A stretch of DNA of 38,395 nt from Alkalimonas sp. (GCA_020831935.1 JAFIFR010000005.1:1-38395), one strand, 5' to 3'. Numbered from the stretch's first letter, positions 6,120 through 15,215 are shown. Program-made: numbers and translations. The notes: generated from the sequence alone by a model not told the origin.

Positions 6120-9029
6120 TTACTGTTTGTCATGCGACACCACCACCAGACGAATGGCATCAGGCTTCAGGCGGGCTTTGGCAATGTAGCTGGCCAGCTC
6201 TTGTTGTTGTTGCAACAGGTGGTTAATTTCCTCCTGCCGCACTGAGGGGTTTACCTCGCGCAATTGCTGCAATCGACGCGCTTCTTCCCCTAAGGCTTGC
6301 TGCATCTGCTGTGTTGCCTGCTGTTGCAGGGCTGGCAGCTGTTGTTGTGCCAACTGCTCCGCTTGCGCGATGCTGTGATCAAGCTGAGTGCGTAATGCCT
6401 TGACGACCTTGGTGGCTGCAGCTTTTGGCAGTGGCGAGAGTTGTTTTTCCAGTTGCTGAAAAGACACTGCACAGGCTAGATCTCGCCCTTGCGGATCCAT
6501 CAGCAACCGAATCGGTGTTACCGGCAAGTAGCGTCCCAATTGCAGCTCGGCTGGCGCACTGGCCTCGACCAGATAAATCAGCTCTAAAAACCAGCTGCCG
6601 GCAGGCAAGGCCCGGTTGTGCAGCAGTGCTACCGCGTTGTTGCCGCGCTGTTGTTCGGTCAGGTAATCCAGTGTACTTAACACCAAGGGGTGATCCCAGC
6701 TTAAAAACTGGATATCTTCCTGCGCCAGGGCGGTGGCGCGGTCAAAGGTGACGCTGACACCGTCCTCGGTTAAACCTGGCAAGTAACTGCCTTCCAGCTG
6801 TTCCGTCGGTTTAAGTACCAGACAAGTGTCGGAGCGGTTTTCTTGTTGCACGCCCAGCTGGTCCCAGCTTTGTTCCATAAAGTGCGCCAGCTCGGGCTGT
6901 GCATCGAGCTCTGCCAATTGTTGCTGCAAGGCGATGGCACGCTGTCCTCCGGCTGAGTTGAGCTCCAGCAGTTGGTCGCGTCCTTGCTCCAGTTGTTGCT
7001 CCAGTTGCTGCTGCAACTGATGGCTGGCCGCTAGCCACTGCACAAGGCCGTCATCAGACCATTGGTTTTGATGCAACAAAGACCAGAACATCGACGCCGT
7101 TTGTTGGAAAACCGTCGCTCCGGTTTGGCAGGTGTGGGCAAAGGCATTGAGTACCTGATGGTACCACTGCACCTGGTAATGCTGCGCTGCATGGCGGAAG
7201 TACAGTATATGCAGCTGAATATCCTGCTGCTGCCCAATCCGGTCGAGCCGTCCGATGCGCTGCTCCAGCAAATCCGGGTTTAATGGCAGATCGAACAACA
7301 CCAAATGGTGGGCGAATTGAAAGTTCCGTCCTTCACTGCCAATCTCTGAGCACAACAACACCTGAGCACTGTAATCCTGCTGGGCAAAATAGGCGGCGGC
7401 TTTGTCCCGCTCCAGAATGCTCATGCCTTCATGGAACACGGCGGCACGAATGCCTTCACGTTGCATCAGCACTTTTTCCAGTTCAGCAGCCGTGCTGGCG
7501 TGGCTGCAAATCAACAAAAACTTCTCGGTTTTATGCTGTTTGAGCAGTTGGATTAAGGCATCGACCCTGGGGTCGAACTGCTGCCAGCCCGGCTCAGCAC
7601 TTTGCTGGCTGTAGAGGCGCTCTGGGGTGAGCAGTGCCTGCAAAGAAGCGTCGGCACTTGCCTCTGCTTGCCACAGGGCCGCACTCTGACGATAGGGCTC
7701 AGGCAGCTCCAGCTCGATAAAGTGTGGAATTCGTTTGGGAAAACCAGCAATGGTGCGGCGGCTGTTACGAAATAACAACCGGCCGGTGCCATGGCGGTCG
7801 AGCAACGGCTGGATGATTTGTTGTTGTAACTTCTGTCGCTCGGTGGCATTCAATTCTGTTTGTTGCAACTGATTCAGGATGTTGTGCAGATTCGGCTCAT
7901 GCAGCAGGGTTTTCAGTTCAGTTGCAATGGCCTTGATTAATGGCTTTGCTTGCAGCAAGTGCTCGGTGAGGCTGGCAATGTGCTGAAATTGTTGTTCTTG
8001 CTGGACAAAGCTGTCGTAGTCGTAAAAGCGATCGCTATCCAGCAATTGCAGACGTGCGAAATGGCTGCGATGACCAAGCTGGTCTGGTGTGGCGGTCAGC
8101 AGCAGAACCCCCGGGATCTGCTGAGCAAGATCCGCCACGCATTGGTAGGTCAGGCTTGGTGCAGTTTCATCCCAGGTCAGATGGTGTGCTTCATCCACCA
8201 CCAGCAGGTCCCAACTGGCGGTTGCGGCCTGCTGCTGCCATTGGGGTGATTGGCTCAAAAACTCCAGACTGCACAACACCAGTTGCTCGGTTTCAAAGGG
8301 GTTGCTTTGATCCTGAGCGCTTTGCTCGCAGCGCTCCTGATCAAAGATGGCCACCGAGAGATTGAAGCGTCGTAGCATTTCAACCAGCCATTGGTGCTGC
8401 AGTGATTCCGGTACCAGGATCAAGGCGCGCTTAGCGCGGCCACTGATCAATTGCTGGTGCAAAATCAACCCCGCTTCGATGGTTTTGCCCAGCCCGACTT
8501 CATCCGCCAGCATCACACGGGGAGCATGGCGTTTGGCAACTTCCTCAGCAATGTAGAGCTGGTGAGGAATCAAGCTAACGCGGGCACCGCTCAGGCCCCG
8601 CAAAGGATTTTGCTGCAGCTGATGCAGTTGCAACTGGCTTTGGTAGCGCAAGCTGAAGGCTTCCAGTCGATCAATCTGACCAGCGTACAACCTGTCCTGA
8701 GGCTGACTGAAACTGAGGAAATGATCGAGCAGAATCTCCCGGACCGAGGTGTGTTGGCCAGTATCCTGGCGCTTGCCGTGATACAGCAAGGTCTCGCCGA
8801 CTTCCTCGACCTCGGTCACATCCAGCTCAAAGCCTTCGGCGCTGCGGATCTTGTCTCCGGCTACAAAGCGAATGCGGGACAAGGGCGCCTGCTGTCTGGC
8901 GTAGCAACGCTGTTCGCCACTGGCTGGAAACAGCACCGTCACAGAGCGCGCATCCAGCGCGATGATGGTGCCCAAGCCTAAATCCGATTCACTCTCGCTT
9001 ATCCAGCGCTGACCTAACCCAAACGACAT
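6120..9029 (-). CDS. rapA: RapA, RNA polymerase recycling ATPase
   Basis: SWI2/SNF2 ATPase that binds RNA polymerase and helps recycle it after termination. It aligns by eye along its whole length with E. coli RapA (968 residues). The N-terminal LGQRWIS region with two Tudor-like folds is followed by a helicase core with Walker A DEVGLGKT (about 176-183), DEAH box VVDEAHH (about 280), helicase motif III LLLTATP, and the C-terminal lobe with FHEGMS and the arginine-finger motif QRIGRLDRIGQ. The C-terminal half is unusually rich in Gln. An in-frame ATG at 9041 would add four residues. I prefer ATG 9029, where MSFGLGQRWIS lines up with E. coli MPFTLGQRWIS and GGGA lies just upstream. Confidence 0.96.
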   Translation of the reverse strand: MSFGLGQRWISESESDLGLGTIIALDARSVTVLFPASGEQRCYARQQAPLSRIRFVAGDKIRSAEGFELDVTEVEEVGETLLYHGKRQDTGQHTSVREILLDHFLSFSQPQDRLYAGQIDRLEAFSLRYQSQLQLHQLQQNPLRGLSGARVSLIPHQLYIAEEVAKRHAPRVMLADEVGLGKTIEAGLILHQQLISGRAKRALILVPESLQHQWLVEMLRRFNLSVAIFDQERCEQSAQDQSNPFETEQLVLCSLEFLSQSPQWQQQAATASWDLLVVDEAHHLTWDETAPSLTYQCVADLAQQIPGVLLLTATPDQLGHRSHFARLQLLDSDRFYDYDSFVQQEQQFQHIASLTEHLLQAKPLIKAIATELKTLLHEPNLHNILNQLQQTELNATERQKLQQQIIQPLLDRHGTGRLLFRNSRRTIAGFPKRIPHFIELELPEPYRQSAALWQAEASADASLQALLTPERLYSQQSAEPGWQQFDPRVDALIQLLKQHKTEKFLLICSHASTAAELEKVLMQREGIRAAVFHEGMSILERDKAAAYFAQQDYSAQVLLCSEIGSEGRNFQFAHHLVLFDLPLNPDLLEQRIGRLDRIGQQQDIQLHILYFRHAAQHYQVQWYHQVLNAFAHTCQTGATVFQQTASMFWSLLHQNQWSDDGLVQWLAASHQLQQQLEQQLEQGRDQLLELNSAGGQRAIALQQQLAELDAQPELAHFMEQSWDQLGVQQENRSDTCLVLKPTEQLEGSYLPGLTEDGVSVTFDRATALAQEDIQFLSWDHPLVLSTLDYLTEQQRGNNAVALLHNRALPAGSWFLELIYLVEASAPAELQLGRYLPVTPIRLLMDPQGRDLACAVSFQQLEKQLSPLPKAAATKVVKALRTQLDHSIAQAEQLAQQQLPALQQQATQQMQQALGEEARRLQQLREVNPSVRQEEINHLLQQQQELASYIAKARLKPDAIRLVVVSHDKQ

Positions 9030-9299
9030 GCCATATCCCATCGAACCAAAGGGGCGTTATGGTACAGCGAAACGGCTTTTTCTGCATCCTGATTTCATCG
9101 GCTGTCATCCATTGGTCATCGAACTGACTTAAGCTTGTCATGGATGCGCTGCTGATTTTTTGTTCGGTTGAACGCTAAATGATCATGCATTCCGGCATCA
9201 TCCACTATGCTTACAACAGAATGCTGAAACTAAAATCAGCTTTTGCTATCCACACTGAGTGACCACTGTGCTGCACTGTGCCTTGTTAAGGAGAGCTCC
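9030..9299. other. rapA/phoH divergent intergenic region
   Basis: About 260 non-coding bases between two divergent genes. It must hold both promoters, but I see no hexamer pair close enough to consensus to call. A Shine-Dalgarno AAGGAG (9288-9293) belongs to the phoH-like gene. No coding potential, RNA gene or terminator was noticed. Confidence 0.5.
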
Positions 9300-10685
9300 A
9301 TGGCGAGAAAGCGAAGTAAGAAAATCTACGTGCTCGACACCAATATCCTGCTGCATGAACCCTTCGCATTTTTAAATTTTCAGGAGCATGACGTCGTGAT
9401 ACCGATGACGGTGCTCGAAGAGTTGGACCACATCAAAGACCGCAACAAAGATGTCAGTCGCGATGCGCGTGTCGCCATCCGCGCCTTGGAGGATGTACTG
9501 CGCGATGCCAGCCCGGAGCAAATGCTGCATGGGGTTGCTTTGCCTGCCCATGGTGAGCAAAAAGTAGCGGGTCACCTGACCATCATCAACGATCATCATT
9601 TAAAAGATGAGCTGCCAGGCTTGCCCGGCGGTGAAAATGACCATCTGATCATCAATACCGCGCTCTACTTGCAGCGCGAACGCAGCCCACAAAAAGTGAT
9701 TTTAGTCACCAAAGACATCAACATGCGCCTTAAAGCCAAAGGCGCAGGCTTGAAGCTGGTGGAAGATTATCGTACCGACCAGCTGATTGACGATGTGCGC
9801 TTTTTGTACAAAGGCTATTACCGTTTCCCCGGCGAGTTCTGGTCTCAGGTTAAAGAATGCCAGACCGAGCAAAAGGATCGCCATATTCTGCATTTGCTGG
9901 AGCGCAAGTTGCTGCCCGATGCCTACATCAATGAATTTTTAATTGATGACGCGGCTTCTTTTGCCGGTCAGGTGGTGGCACTGGATGAGCAGCAGATCCG
10001 GGTGCGGGATCTGGGGTATGAGCGGATGATGCACCGACATGCCTGGGGCATTACGCCGAAAAATATTTATCAGGCGATGGCGCTTGAAGCCTTGTTGGAC
10101 CCGGAGATGGATCTGGTGATTCTGACCGGGCCGGCCGGCTGTGGCAAGACCTTGATTGCCTTGGCGGCAGCCTTGGAGCTGGTGATTGAAAAGGGGATTT
10201 ACGACAAAGTGATCGTCACGCGCAACACCCCGGAGATAGCCGAGTCCATCGGGTTTTTGCCGGGCACGGAAGAAGAGAAAATGGCCCCCTGGCTGGCGGC
10301 TATTACCGACTCGCTGGAAGTCTTGCACAAGACGGATGAACACCCGCATGCCAGTGTCGGCTACATTATGGATAAAGCCAATATCCAGTTTAAGTCGGTC
10401 AATTTTATGCGGGGCCGCAGCATTCAAAATGCCATTGTGATTTTGGATGAGTGTCAGAACTTAAGTGCTGCCCAGCTCAAAACCATCATTACCCGCTGCG
10501 GTGAGGGCACCAAACTGATTTGTTCGGGCAACCTGAGCCAGATAGACAGCAACTACCTGACAGCGGTGACGTCGGGGCTCACCTACATTGTGGAGCGTTT
10601 TAAAAACTTTCCGGGCAGTGCCACCATCAACCTTAATGGCGTGGTGCGCAGCCGCTTGGCTTCGTTTGCCGAGGAAAACCTATAG
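9300..10685 (+). CDS. PIN-PhoH ATPase (YlaK type)
   Basis: Cytoplasmic fusion of a PIN-fold RNase domain and a PhoH-type P-loop ATPase, a combination regarded as a putative RNA helicase/nuclease. The PIN domain (about residues 8-165) keeps acidic residues D13 (LDTN), E40 (VLEELDH) and D139 (TKDINMR). The PhoH domain has Walker A GPAGCGKT (277-284) and Walker B VILDEC (about 380-385), ending in VVRSRLASFAEENL. A TTG 57 bases upstream also keeps the frame open, but AAGGAG at 9288-9293 and the MARKRSKKIYVLDTN start point to ATG 9300 (461 residues). Its last 6 bases overlap the convergent transglutaminase gene. The cellular role is not established. Confidence 0.92.
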   Translation: MARKRSKKIYVLDTNILLHEPFAFLNFQEHDVVIPMTVLEELDHIKDRNKDVSRDARVAIRALEDVLRDASPEQMLHGVALPAHGEQKVAGHLTIINDHHLKDELPGLPGGENDHLIINTALYLQRERSPQKVILVTKDINMRLKAKGAGLKLVEDYRTDQLIDDVRFLYKGYYRFPGEFWSQVKECQTEQKDRHILHLLERKLLPDAYINEFLIDDAASFAGQVVALDEQQIRVRDLGYERMMHRHAWGITPKNIYQAMALEALLDPEMDLVILTGPAGCGKTLIALAAALELVIEKGIYDKVIVTRNTPEIAESIGFLPGTEEEKMAPWLAAITDSLEVLHKTDEHPHASVGYIMDKANIQFKSVNFMRGRSIQNAIVILDECQNLSAAQLKTIITRCGEGTKLICSGNLSQIDSNYLTAVTSGLTYIVERFKNFPGSATINLNGVVRSRLASFAEENL

Positions 10686-11663
10686 CAAACGGTAATTGAC
10701 GGTACCAGGTTGCAGATACAGCTGATAACGTGCTGCAACCTGACCGACTGACAGTAAAGCAGGCCCGGTCGGGTCGGCCAACACAAAACGTCTGCCCTGC
10801 AACTGTACCTGTTGGTCTTCAGGGGTTGCCGACATTGCAATTGCCAACACCGCATGCTCGGGCAAATAGACAATGGCCAGCTCTAGATCCGGCAGCAGCA
10901 AACGCAACAAGGCTGCCATTAAAACTACCTTACTGTCGCAGTCGCCCCGGTGCTGTTGAATGACCTGCAGCGGCGGTAAATAACCACTGCCGCTGCTCTG
11001 ACTGCGATCATCCTGTCGCTGATAAGGAATGCGCTGCAGCCAGTCGAGTAAGAACTGACTCAACTCGCGACTGGTGGTGTAGGGAAACTTTTGCTGCAAG
11101 GCGCTGGCAACGGGCAGCAAGTCCTGCAAGCTTTCCTGCACGATACGTGGATGATCGACCATGATCACCTGACGTCCCGGCTGCAGGCGCTGCTCGGTAT
11201 GATAGATACTGCTCAGGTACCTTTGCCGTGCTTCCAGCATCTGTTGGGTTAAAGCATGCTGCAACGCACGGGCTTCGCTGGTATCGGTGCCTTCGACGGT
11301 TAAGGGCAGCGGAAATCCGCTGCTGGGAGCTCGGATCTCAAAGCCAGATGTTGTCTGTTGCGCCCTTGCTCGTTGCAATGCCTGACGCATGTAAGTGTTG
11401 GCCAGCGCAGGGGAGTAACGTCGATAGGCGCCAAGGTGCTGTTGCATGCTTTGCTTTGGCAGTTGAAATGAAAACTCCACTGGCTGCCCTTGTTGTTGCC
11501 AGTGGTAGTGAAAGCGCAGTTCATTATCAACTGAGCTGCGCTGAAGCTGAAGGTTGGTAGCTGCCACTGACCAGGCAGTCAGGCAGCCGAAAAGTAACAG
11601 AATGAACGTCAGGTGGTGCTGAGCTGGCATCGGCGTTGTTGTAAGCGGTAAAGCACTAAGCAT
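10680..11663 (-). CDS. Exported transglutaminase-like cysteine protein
   Basis: A 327-residue protein with an N-terminal hydrophobic signal/anchor (about 17-35) and a C-terminal transglutaminase-like core. The papain-like triad is visible: Cys242 in RGDCDSK, His270 in LPEHAVLA and Asp297 in LADPTG. The middle region (about 45-200) is helical with no recognised domain. Members of this fold can be peptidases or cross-linkers; I cannot say which. The start overlaps the upstream choice-of-anchor H gene by 55 bases, or 22 bases if ATG 11630 is used. Neither start has a strong ribosome-binding site, suggesting translational coupling. Residues ILLLFGC resemble a lipobox imperfectly, so lipidation is possible. 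Confidence 0.75.
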   Translation of the reverse strand: MLSALPLTTTPMPAQHHLTFILLLFGCLTAWSVAATNLQLQRSSVDNELRFHYHWQQQGQPVEFSFQLPKQSMQQHLGAYRRYSPALANTYMRQALQRARAQQTTSGFEIRAPSSGFPLPLTVEGTDTSEARALQHALTQQMLEARQRYLSSIYHTEQRLQPGRQVIMVDHPRIVQESLQDLLPVASALQQKFPYTTSRELSQFLLDWLQRIPYQRQDDRSQSSGSGYLPPLQVIQQHRGDCDSKVVLMAALLRLLLPDLELAIVYLPEHAVLAIAMSATPEDQQVQLQGRRFVLADPTGPALLSVGQVAARYQLYLQPGTVNYRLL

Positions 11664-12253
11664 AGCCCGCTCAGCGACAGAATACCAAAACTGCCACCAT
11701 AGCTCTCGATCACCGTGATGACTTGCTGATCCCGTCGATAGTCTTCCAGTGGCAAATCGGCCAGGATGGGCTCGTCCCAGGCGGAAACTTCCGCCAGCAA
11801 CCAGCCATCATTCGCATCGAACAAACGGATGGTCAGATCGTAGTAATCGGTCGGGTAGTTGTCCTCCAGTACCGTTTCAATGGCAAACCAGTCCTGCCGG
11901 CTTTGCCGGTGCAGGGTAAAAATAGAACTGACATGAAAGATTTGCTCTGCTTGCCCGGGGCGTTGCAGGCTGAACTCAGCCCAGACGGCCTGACGTGAGC
12001 GGTTGGTGTCGGCATCAAACTTCAGGTACAACTGATGGTAAAAGCCATTGTTGTTGTGATCCCCACTTAACTCCAACTCAATGCGGTGAAACCAAACATC
12101 GGTGCTGTGGCTCTGAGCTGTCACCAAGGTGCCGTCTTGCATCTGACTGTCAGGCGCATCCGAGCCACGATGCTCCAGGGTGGTGCTGCTGGCTGCTTGA
12201 GCATCCAGCTCCATTGCGGCCATCAGCAGCAAAATACTAAATAGATACTTCAT
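11609..12253 (-). CDS. Choice-of-anchor H family protein with GlyGly-CTERM-like tail
   Basis: A 214-residue surface or exported protein with signal peptide 1 to about 20 (MKYLFSILLL...AQA). The body (about 50-165) is beta-rich, with repeated aromatic/acidic strands (FHRIELELSGD, LYLKFDADTN, DYYDLTIRLFDA), fitting the choice-of-anchor H family as I remember it. The tail has YGGSFG (185-190), a hydrophobic stretch and RLQQRR, the layout of GlyGly-CTERM signals processed by rhombosortase. No rhombosortase lies in this window. AGGTAGGA precedes the ATG. It forms a two-gene unit with the overlapping transglutaminase-like gene. The ligand is unknown. Confidence 0.7.
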   Translation of the reverse strand: MKYLFSILLLMAAMELDAQAASSTTLEHRGSDAPDSQMQDGTLVTAQSHSTDVWFHRIELELSGDHNNNGFYHQLYLKFDADTNRSRQAVWAEFSLQRPGQAEQIFHVSSIFTLHRQSRQDWFAIETVLEDNYPTDYYDLTIRLFDANDGWLLAEVSAWDEPILADLPLEDYRRDQQVITVIESYGGSFGILSLSGLCLVLYRLQQRRCQLSTT

Positions 12254-12276
12254 CGCTAGTCCTACCTTTTCTGCTT

Positions 12277-12298
12277 GCTATACAATACAAGGTATAGT
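12277..12298. promoter_or_regulatory. Palindrome with divergent -10-like hexamers
   Basis: CTATAC (12278-12283) and GTATAG (12292-12297) form a 6-bp inverted repeat with an 8-base spacer in the 83-base gap between two divergent genes. On the plus strand TATAGT (12293-12298), and on the minus strand TATAGC (12282-12277), resemble -10 hexamers. This may be back-to-back promoters or an operator. No good -35 elements are visible. Confidence 0.35.
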
Positions 12299-12336
12299 GG
12301 AAGGGCATGAATCCCTGCTGAATTGGAAGCCTTGAA

Positions 12337-13194
12337 GTGACGAAGCTAAGCCGCAGTTGGCCTGTGACCGAAGAAATCGAAGCCATTCGTTTTTTGTCAG
12401 AGCAGGTACCGGAATTATCAAAAAGCCGTCTGAAAGACGCCATGGTGAAGGGCTGTGTCTGGTTGCAACAAGGGAAAAAGCAGAAGCGACTACGCCGCGC
12501 GCAAACCTCATTGCTACCGGGACAGCAGCTATCGCTGCACTACGATGCGGTTATTTTGCAGCGGCAAGTGGCTGCCAGTGAGTTGTTGCAAGACTTTGGT
12601 GCTTACTCGCTGTGGTGGAAGCCGGCCGGTGTGCTGTCGCAGGGTAGCTTGTGGGGCGATCATTTGTCTTTGCTGCGACAGGCTGAACTCGCAACCAAGC
12701 GGTCGGTTTTTCTGGTGCACCGGCTCGACAGAGAGGCCAGTGGCTTGGTGCTGCTGGCCCATCAGGCAAAAGCGGCAGCGGCTTTAAGTCAGCAATTTCA
12801 ACAAAGCACTCTGGGGAAAACCTACCATGTGGCGGTGCAGGGAACTCTGGCTGATGAGGTGCTGCAAAGGGGCGAGATAACATCGCCTTTGGATGGCAAG
12901 AGCTGCATCACCCGGTTTTCTCTGCTGTCATCGCAGCAGCAACCAGAGCAAAGCTGGTTGCTGGTGCAATTACATACGGGGCGGAAACACCAAATACGAC
13001 GACATTTTGCCGGGTTGGGACACCCGGTGATGGGCGACCCACGCTATGGCAACAAAGCTTCTATGGCAGAGACTCTGGCATTGCAGGCGGTAGCGCTGGA
13101 GTGGCAATGCCCACAGAGCCGACAGCGCCGCTCATTTGCGCTGCCAAATCACTTGCAATTAATCCAGCAGCTCGGTAATGGCGGGGTTGAGTAA
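12337..13194 (+). CDS. RluA-family pseudouridine synthase with S4-like N-terminus
   Basis: A second pseudouridine synthase of the RluA/C/D superfamily, 285 residues. The N-terminal part (about 10-70) looks like an S4-type RNA-binding fold (LSKSRLKDAMVKGCVWL). The catalytic domain follows, with Asp131 in HRLDREASGLVLL (128-140) and conserved TGRKHQIRRHFAGLGHPVMGD. It is distinct from the rluA gene in this window. Its RNA target cannot be assigned, because WWKPAGVLSQG differs from the RluA, RluC and RluD signatures. The start is GTG 12337 with a weak GGAAG upstream; GTG 12364 is an alternative. The 3' end overlaps the convergent TPR gene by 36 bases. Confidence 0.85.
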   Translation: MTKLSRSWPVTEEIEAIRFLSEQVPELSKSRLKDAMVKGCVWLQQGKKQKRLRRAQTSLLPGQQLSLHYDAVILQRQVAASELLQDFGAYSLWWKPAGVLSQGSLWGDHLSLLRQAELATKRSVFLVHRLDREASGLVLLAHQAKAAAALSQQFQQSTLGKTYHVAVQGTLADEVLQRGEITSPLDGKSCITRFSLLSSQQQPEQSWLLVQLHTGRKHQIRRHFAGLGHPVMGDPRYGNKASMAETLALQAVALEWQCPQSRQRRSFALPNHLQLIQQLGNGGVE

Positions 13195-15177
13195 CCGATC
13201 CTGCTGCCAAAGCTCTATACTGCCCAGCTGCAGAGCATTAAGCAAATCCTGACGGGGGTTTTCCGTCAACCACTCACAAGGACTGCTCTCCTGAACTTTG
13301 AGTTGCAGGTGCAAGTGCTTGTCACGGTGGCAAAGCTGCTCTGCCAAATGCCAGCTTAGCCAAACCGCTTCGCGCAATGCCTGCAGGTGCGAAGCGGCAA
13401 AGTGATCACCCAGCAAGGGATGCAGCGGCAGCAGCAGGCTCTGCAACAATGGTGCCGGTTGCAATTGTTTTCGTTGCTGCAGCAGATGCAGCAAAATGGC
13501 TTGCTCCACTTCAGCAGCTTGGGCTTCGGAGCATTGCAAACCCAGCCAGAGCACATCGCTGTGAATGGTAAGTTGTATGACTTCGGGCATCTTCATGTAC
13601 TGCAGTAGACTGACCAAGGCCTGACGCAGCTGAAGTTCACCGTGGCGTTGTTTGTAATCTTGGCAGCCACGGACGGTGATGGCCATCAGGTGCAGCGGTA
13701 ATTTTTGACGTTGATGTGCGGTAAGCTTGTCCGAGAACTGGCCCCATTGCTGGGAGTACACCAGCTGCGCCGGCGAACGTTGGCGTTGCAATGCTTTGAC
13801 CTGTCGTCGACTCCACAAGACTGTGATTGCTAACAGCAGGCTGATGCTGGCTAAGAGCCAGACTAGCCAGTAGTTAGCTGTCTGTTGTGGCTGAGTCGGT
13901 CCCTCGGGGGATGAAGGCTGAAAGTAATCCAACCGCAGTCGATACTGCTCCTGCAGTTCTTCAAAGCGCAAAGCGCGGGCAAGTTGGCTGTAGTGGTAGG
14001 CCTGTTGCCAATTCTGGCTTTGAGCTGCTAATGCAGCGGCCAGTTCGCTGTAGCGGTAGCGAATGTGCATCGCCTGATTGCTGTCCGTTGCATCCATCTC
14101 CATCAATTGCAGCTGCTGTTGTGCCTGCTCAATGTGGTCCTGCGCCAGCATCAAGTCAGCCAAGGACAGTTGGGTGCGATGCGTCAGCTCCCGATTGCTC
14201 ATCTGGGTGGTCAGCACCTGGGTCTGCCGCAACAGCTGTTCGGACCGTTCTAATTGCTGCTGTTGCTGTGCCCAAAGTGCCAGGTGGAGTTTGCTCTCTG
14301 CCATGAGGTAGTTGTCGTTGAGTTGCCGACTGAGCTGCAGGGCTTCCAGTAAGGAGGACTCGAGTGTCGGATTGGGTTGACTTTGCTCCAGTTCGACAGC
14401 AGCAATGCGCAGCAAGCTGTTGATGTAAGGCCGCTCCATGCCGTGGTGCAGAAAGCCTTGCCGGGCCTGATGAAATGCAGCCAGTGCCTGATCTGGCAAC
14501 CCCAGGCGCTGGTAACCCATGCCATAGCGCAGTTGAATCAGCGGAAAAGCATGCGCAGCTTCCAGCTCGGTTGCCAGTTGCAGGCTTTGGTTAAAATGGG
14601 CAAAGGCTTCAGCAACGCGGTTTAATTGCAGCAGCAAGCGGCCCAGTAAAAAGTGTGAATTCAACTGCTGGCCTGGGTTGTTCGCTTGTTGCAGGCTTTT
14701 TTCCGCATAATGAATGGCTGCTTGGTAATTGCTTTGTTGCAGGTAAGCCTGGGCCAGACTTTCGTACACTTCGGTTTTCAGCAAGCGGGCTTGGTGATGC
14801 TGTAAAGGCTCCAGCCATTGCACGGCTTGAAGCAATGCCTCAATCCCCAAATCGGTATTGCGGTAAAGCCGGCCATAGATTTCAGCTTTGGTATGATAAA
14901 GCCTGGCCTGATGCAGGGGTTGGTCATCCAGTAAACTGGCCAGTCCAATGGCGCGCTCAATGCTGTTTAGTGCCGGCTCTCGTTGGCTCAGACGAAGATG
15001 CGCAAAAGCAAGTTCCAGCCAGTAACTGCTGGAGCCCTCTGCCGGACTTGCCAGGGCTTGCTCCAAAAAGTGCTCTGGGTTTTGCCGAATCAGATCGGAG
15101 CGAAACTCCGGTTCCCCAGCCAAAGCGGAGGCGGCCTGAGCGAACAGAATGAGCAGCAGGAGTGAAACAAAGCGCAT
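13159..15177 (-). CDS. Periplasmic TPR protein with membrane segment and decayed GGDEF domain
   Basis: A 672-residue protein. The frame is open up to 15279, but ATG 15177 gives a proper signal peptide (MRFVSLLLLILFAQAASALA), so I chose it. Mature residues about 25-415 are helical tetratricopeptide-like repeats (for example AYLQQSNYQAAIHYAEKSL). A single transmembrane helix lies at about 436-455. The cytoplasmic part from about 477 has the strand-helix pattern of a GGDEF domain (LHLMAITVRGCQDYKQRHGE), but the signature loop reads HSDVLWLGL, so cyclase activity is very unlikely. This looks like a TPR-sensing membrane protein with a pseudo-GGDEF output. It lies 38 bases after the dehydrogenase gene and lacks a clear Shine-Dalgarno, so it may be the second gene of that unit. 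Confidence 0.8.
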   Translation of the reverse strand: MRFVSLLLLILFAQAASALAGEPEFRSDLIRQNPEHFLEQALASPAEGSSSYWLELAFAHLRLSQREPALNSIERAIGLASLLDDQPLHQARLYHTKAEIYGRLYRNTDLGIEALLQAVQWLEPLQHHQARLLKTEVYESLAQAYLQQSNYQAAIHYAEKSLQQANNPGQQLNSHFLLGRLLLQLNRVAEAFAHFNQSLQLATELEAAHAFPLIQLRYGMGYQRLGLPDQALAAFHQARQGFLHHGMERPYINSLLRIAAVELEQSQPNPTLESSLLEALQLSRQLNDNYLMAESKLHLALWAQQQQQLERSEQLLRQTQVLTTQMSNRELTHRTQLSLADLMLAQDHIEQAQQQLQLMEMDATDSNQAMHIRYRYSELAAALAAQSQNWQQAYHYSQLARALRFEELQEQYRLRLDYFQPSSPEGPTQPQQTANYWLVWLLASISLLLAITVLWSRRQVKALQRQRSPAQLVYSQQWGQFSDKLTAHQRQKLPLHLMAITVRGCQDYKQRHGELQLRQALVSLLQYMKMPEVIQLTIHSDVLWLGLQCSEAQAAEVEQAILLHLLQQRKQLQPAPLLQSLLLPLHPLLGDHFAASHLQALREAVWLSWHLAEQLCHRDKHLHLQLKVQESSPCEWLTENPRQDLLNALQLGSIELWQQDRLLNPAITELLD

Positions 15178-15215
15178 AGTTCGTGAAACTGAATCATCGG
15201 ATACGGTATTGTGCG

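Noticed and set aside
8451-8981. A 176-codon plus-strand open frame inside rapA
   Set aside because: Antisense to a region of RapA that matches E. coli residue by residue; no ribosome-binding site or domain.
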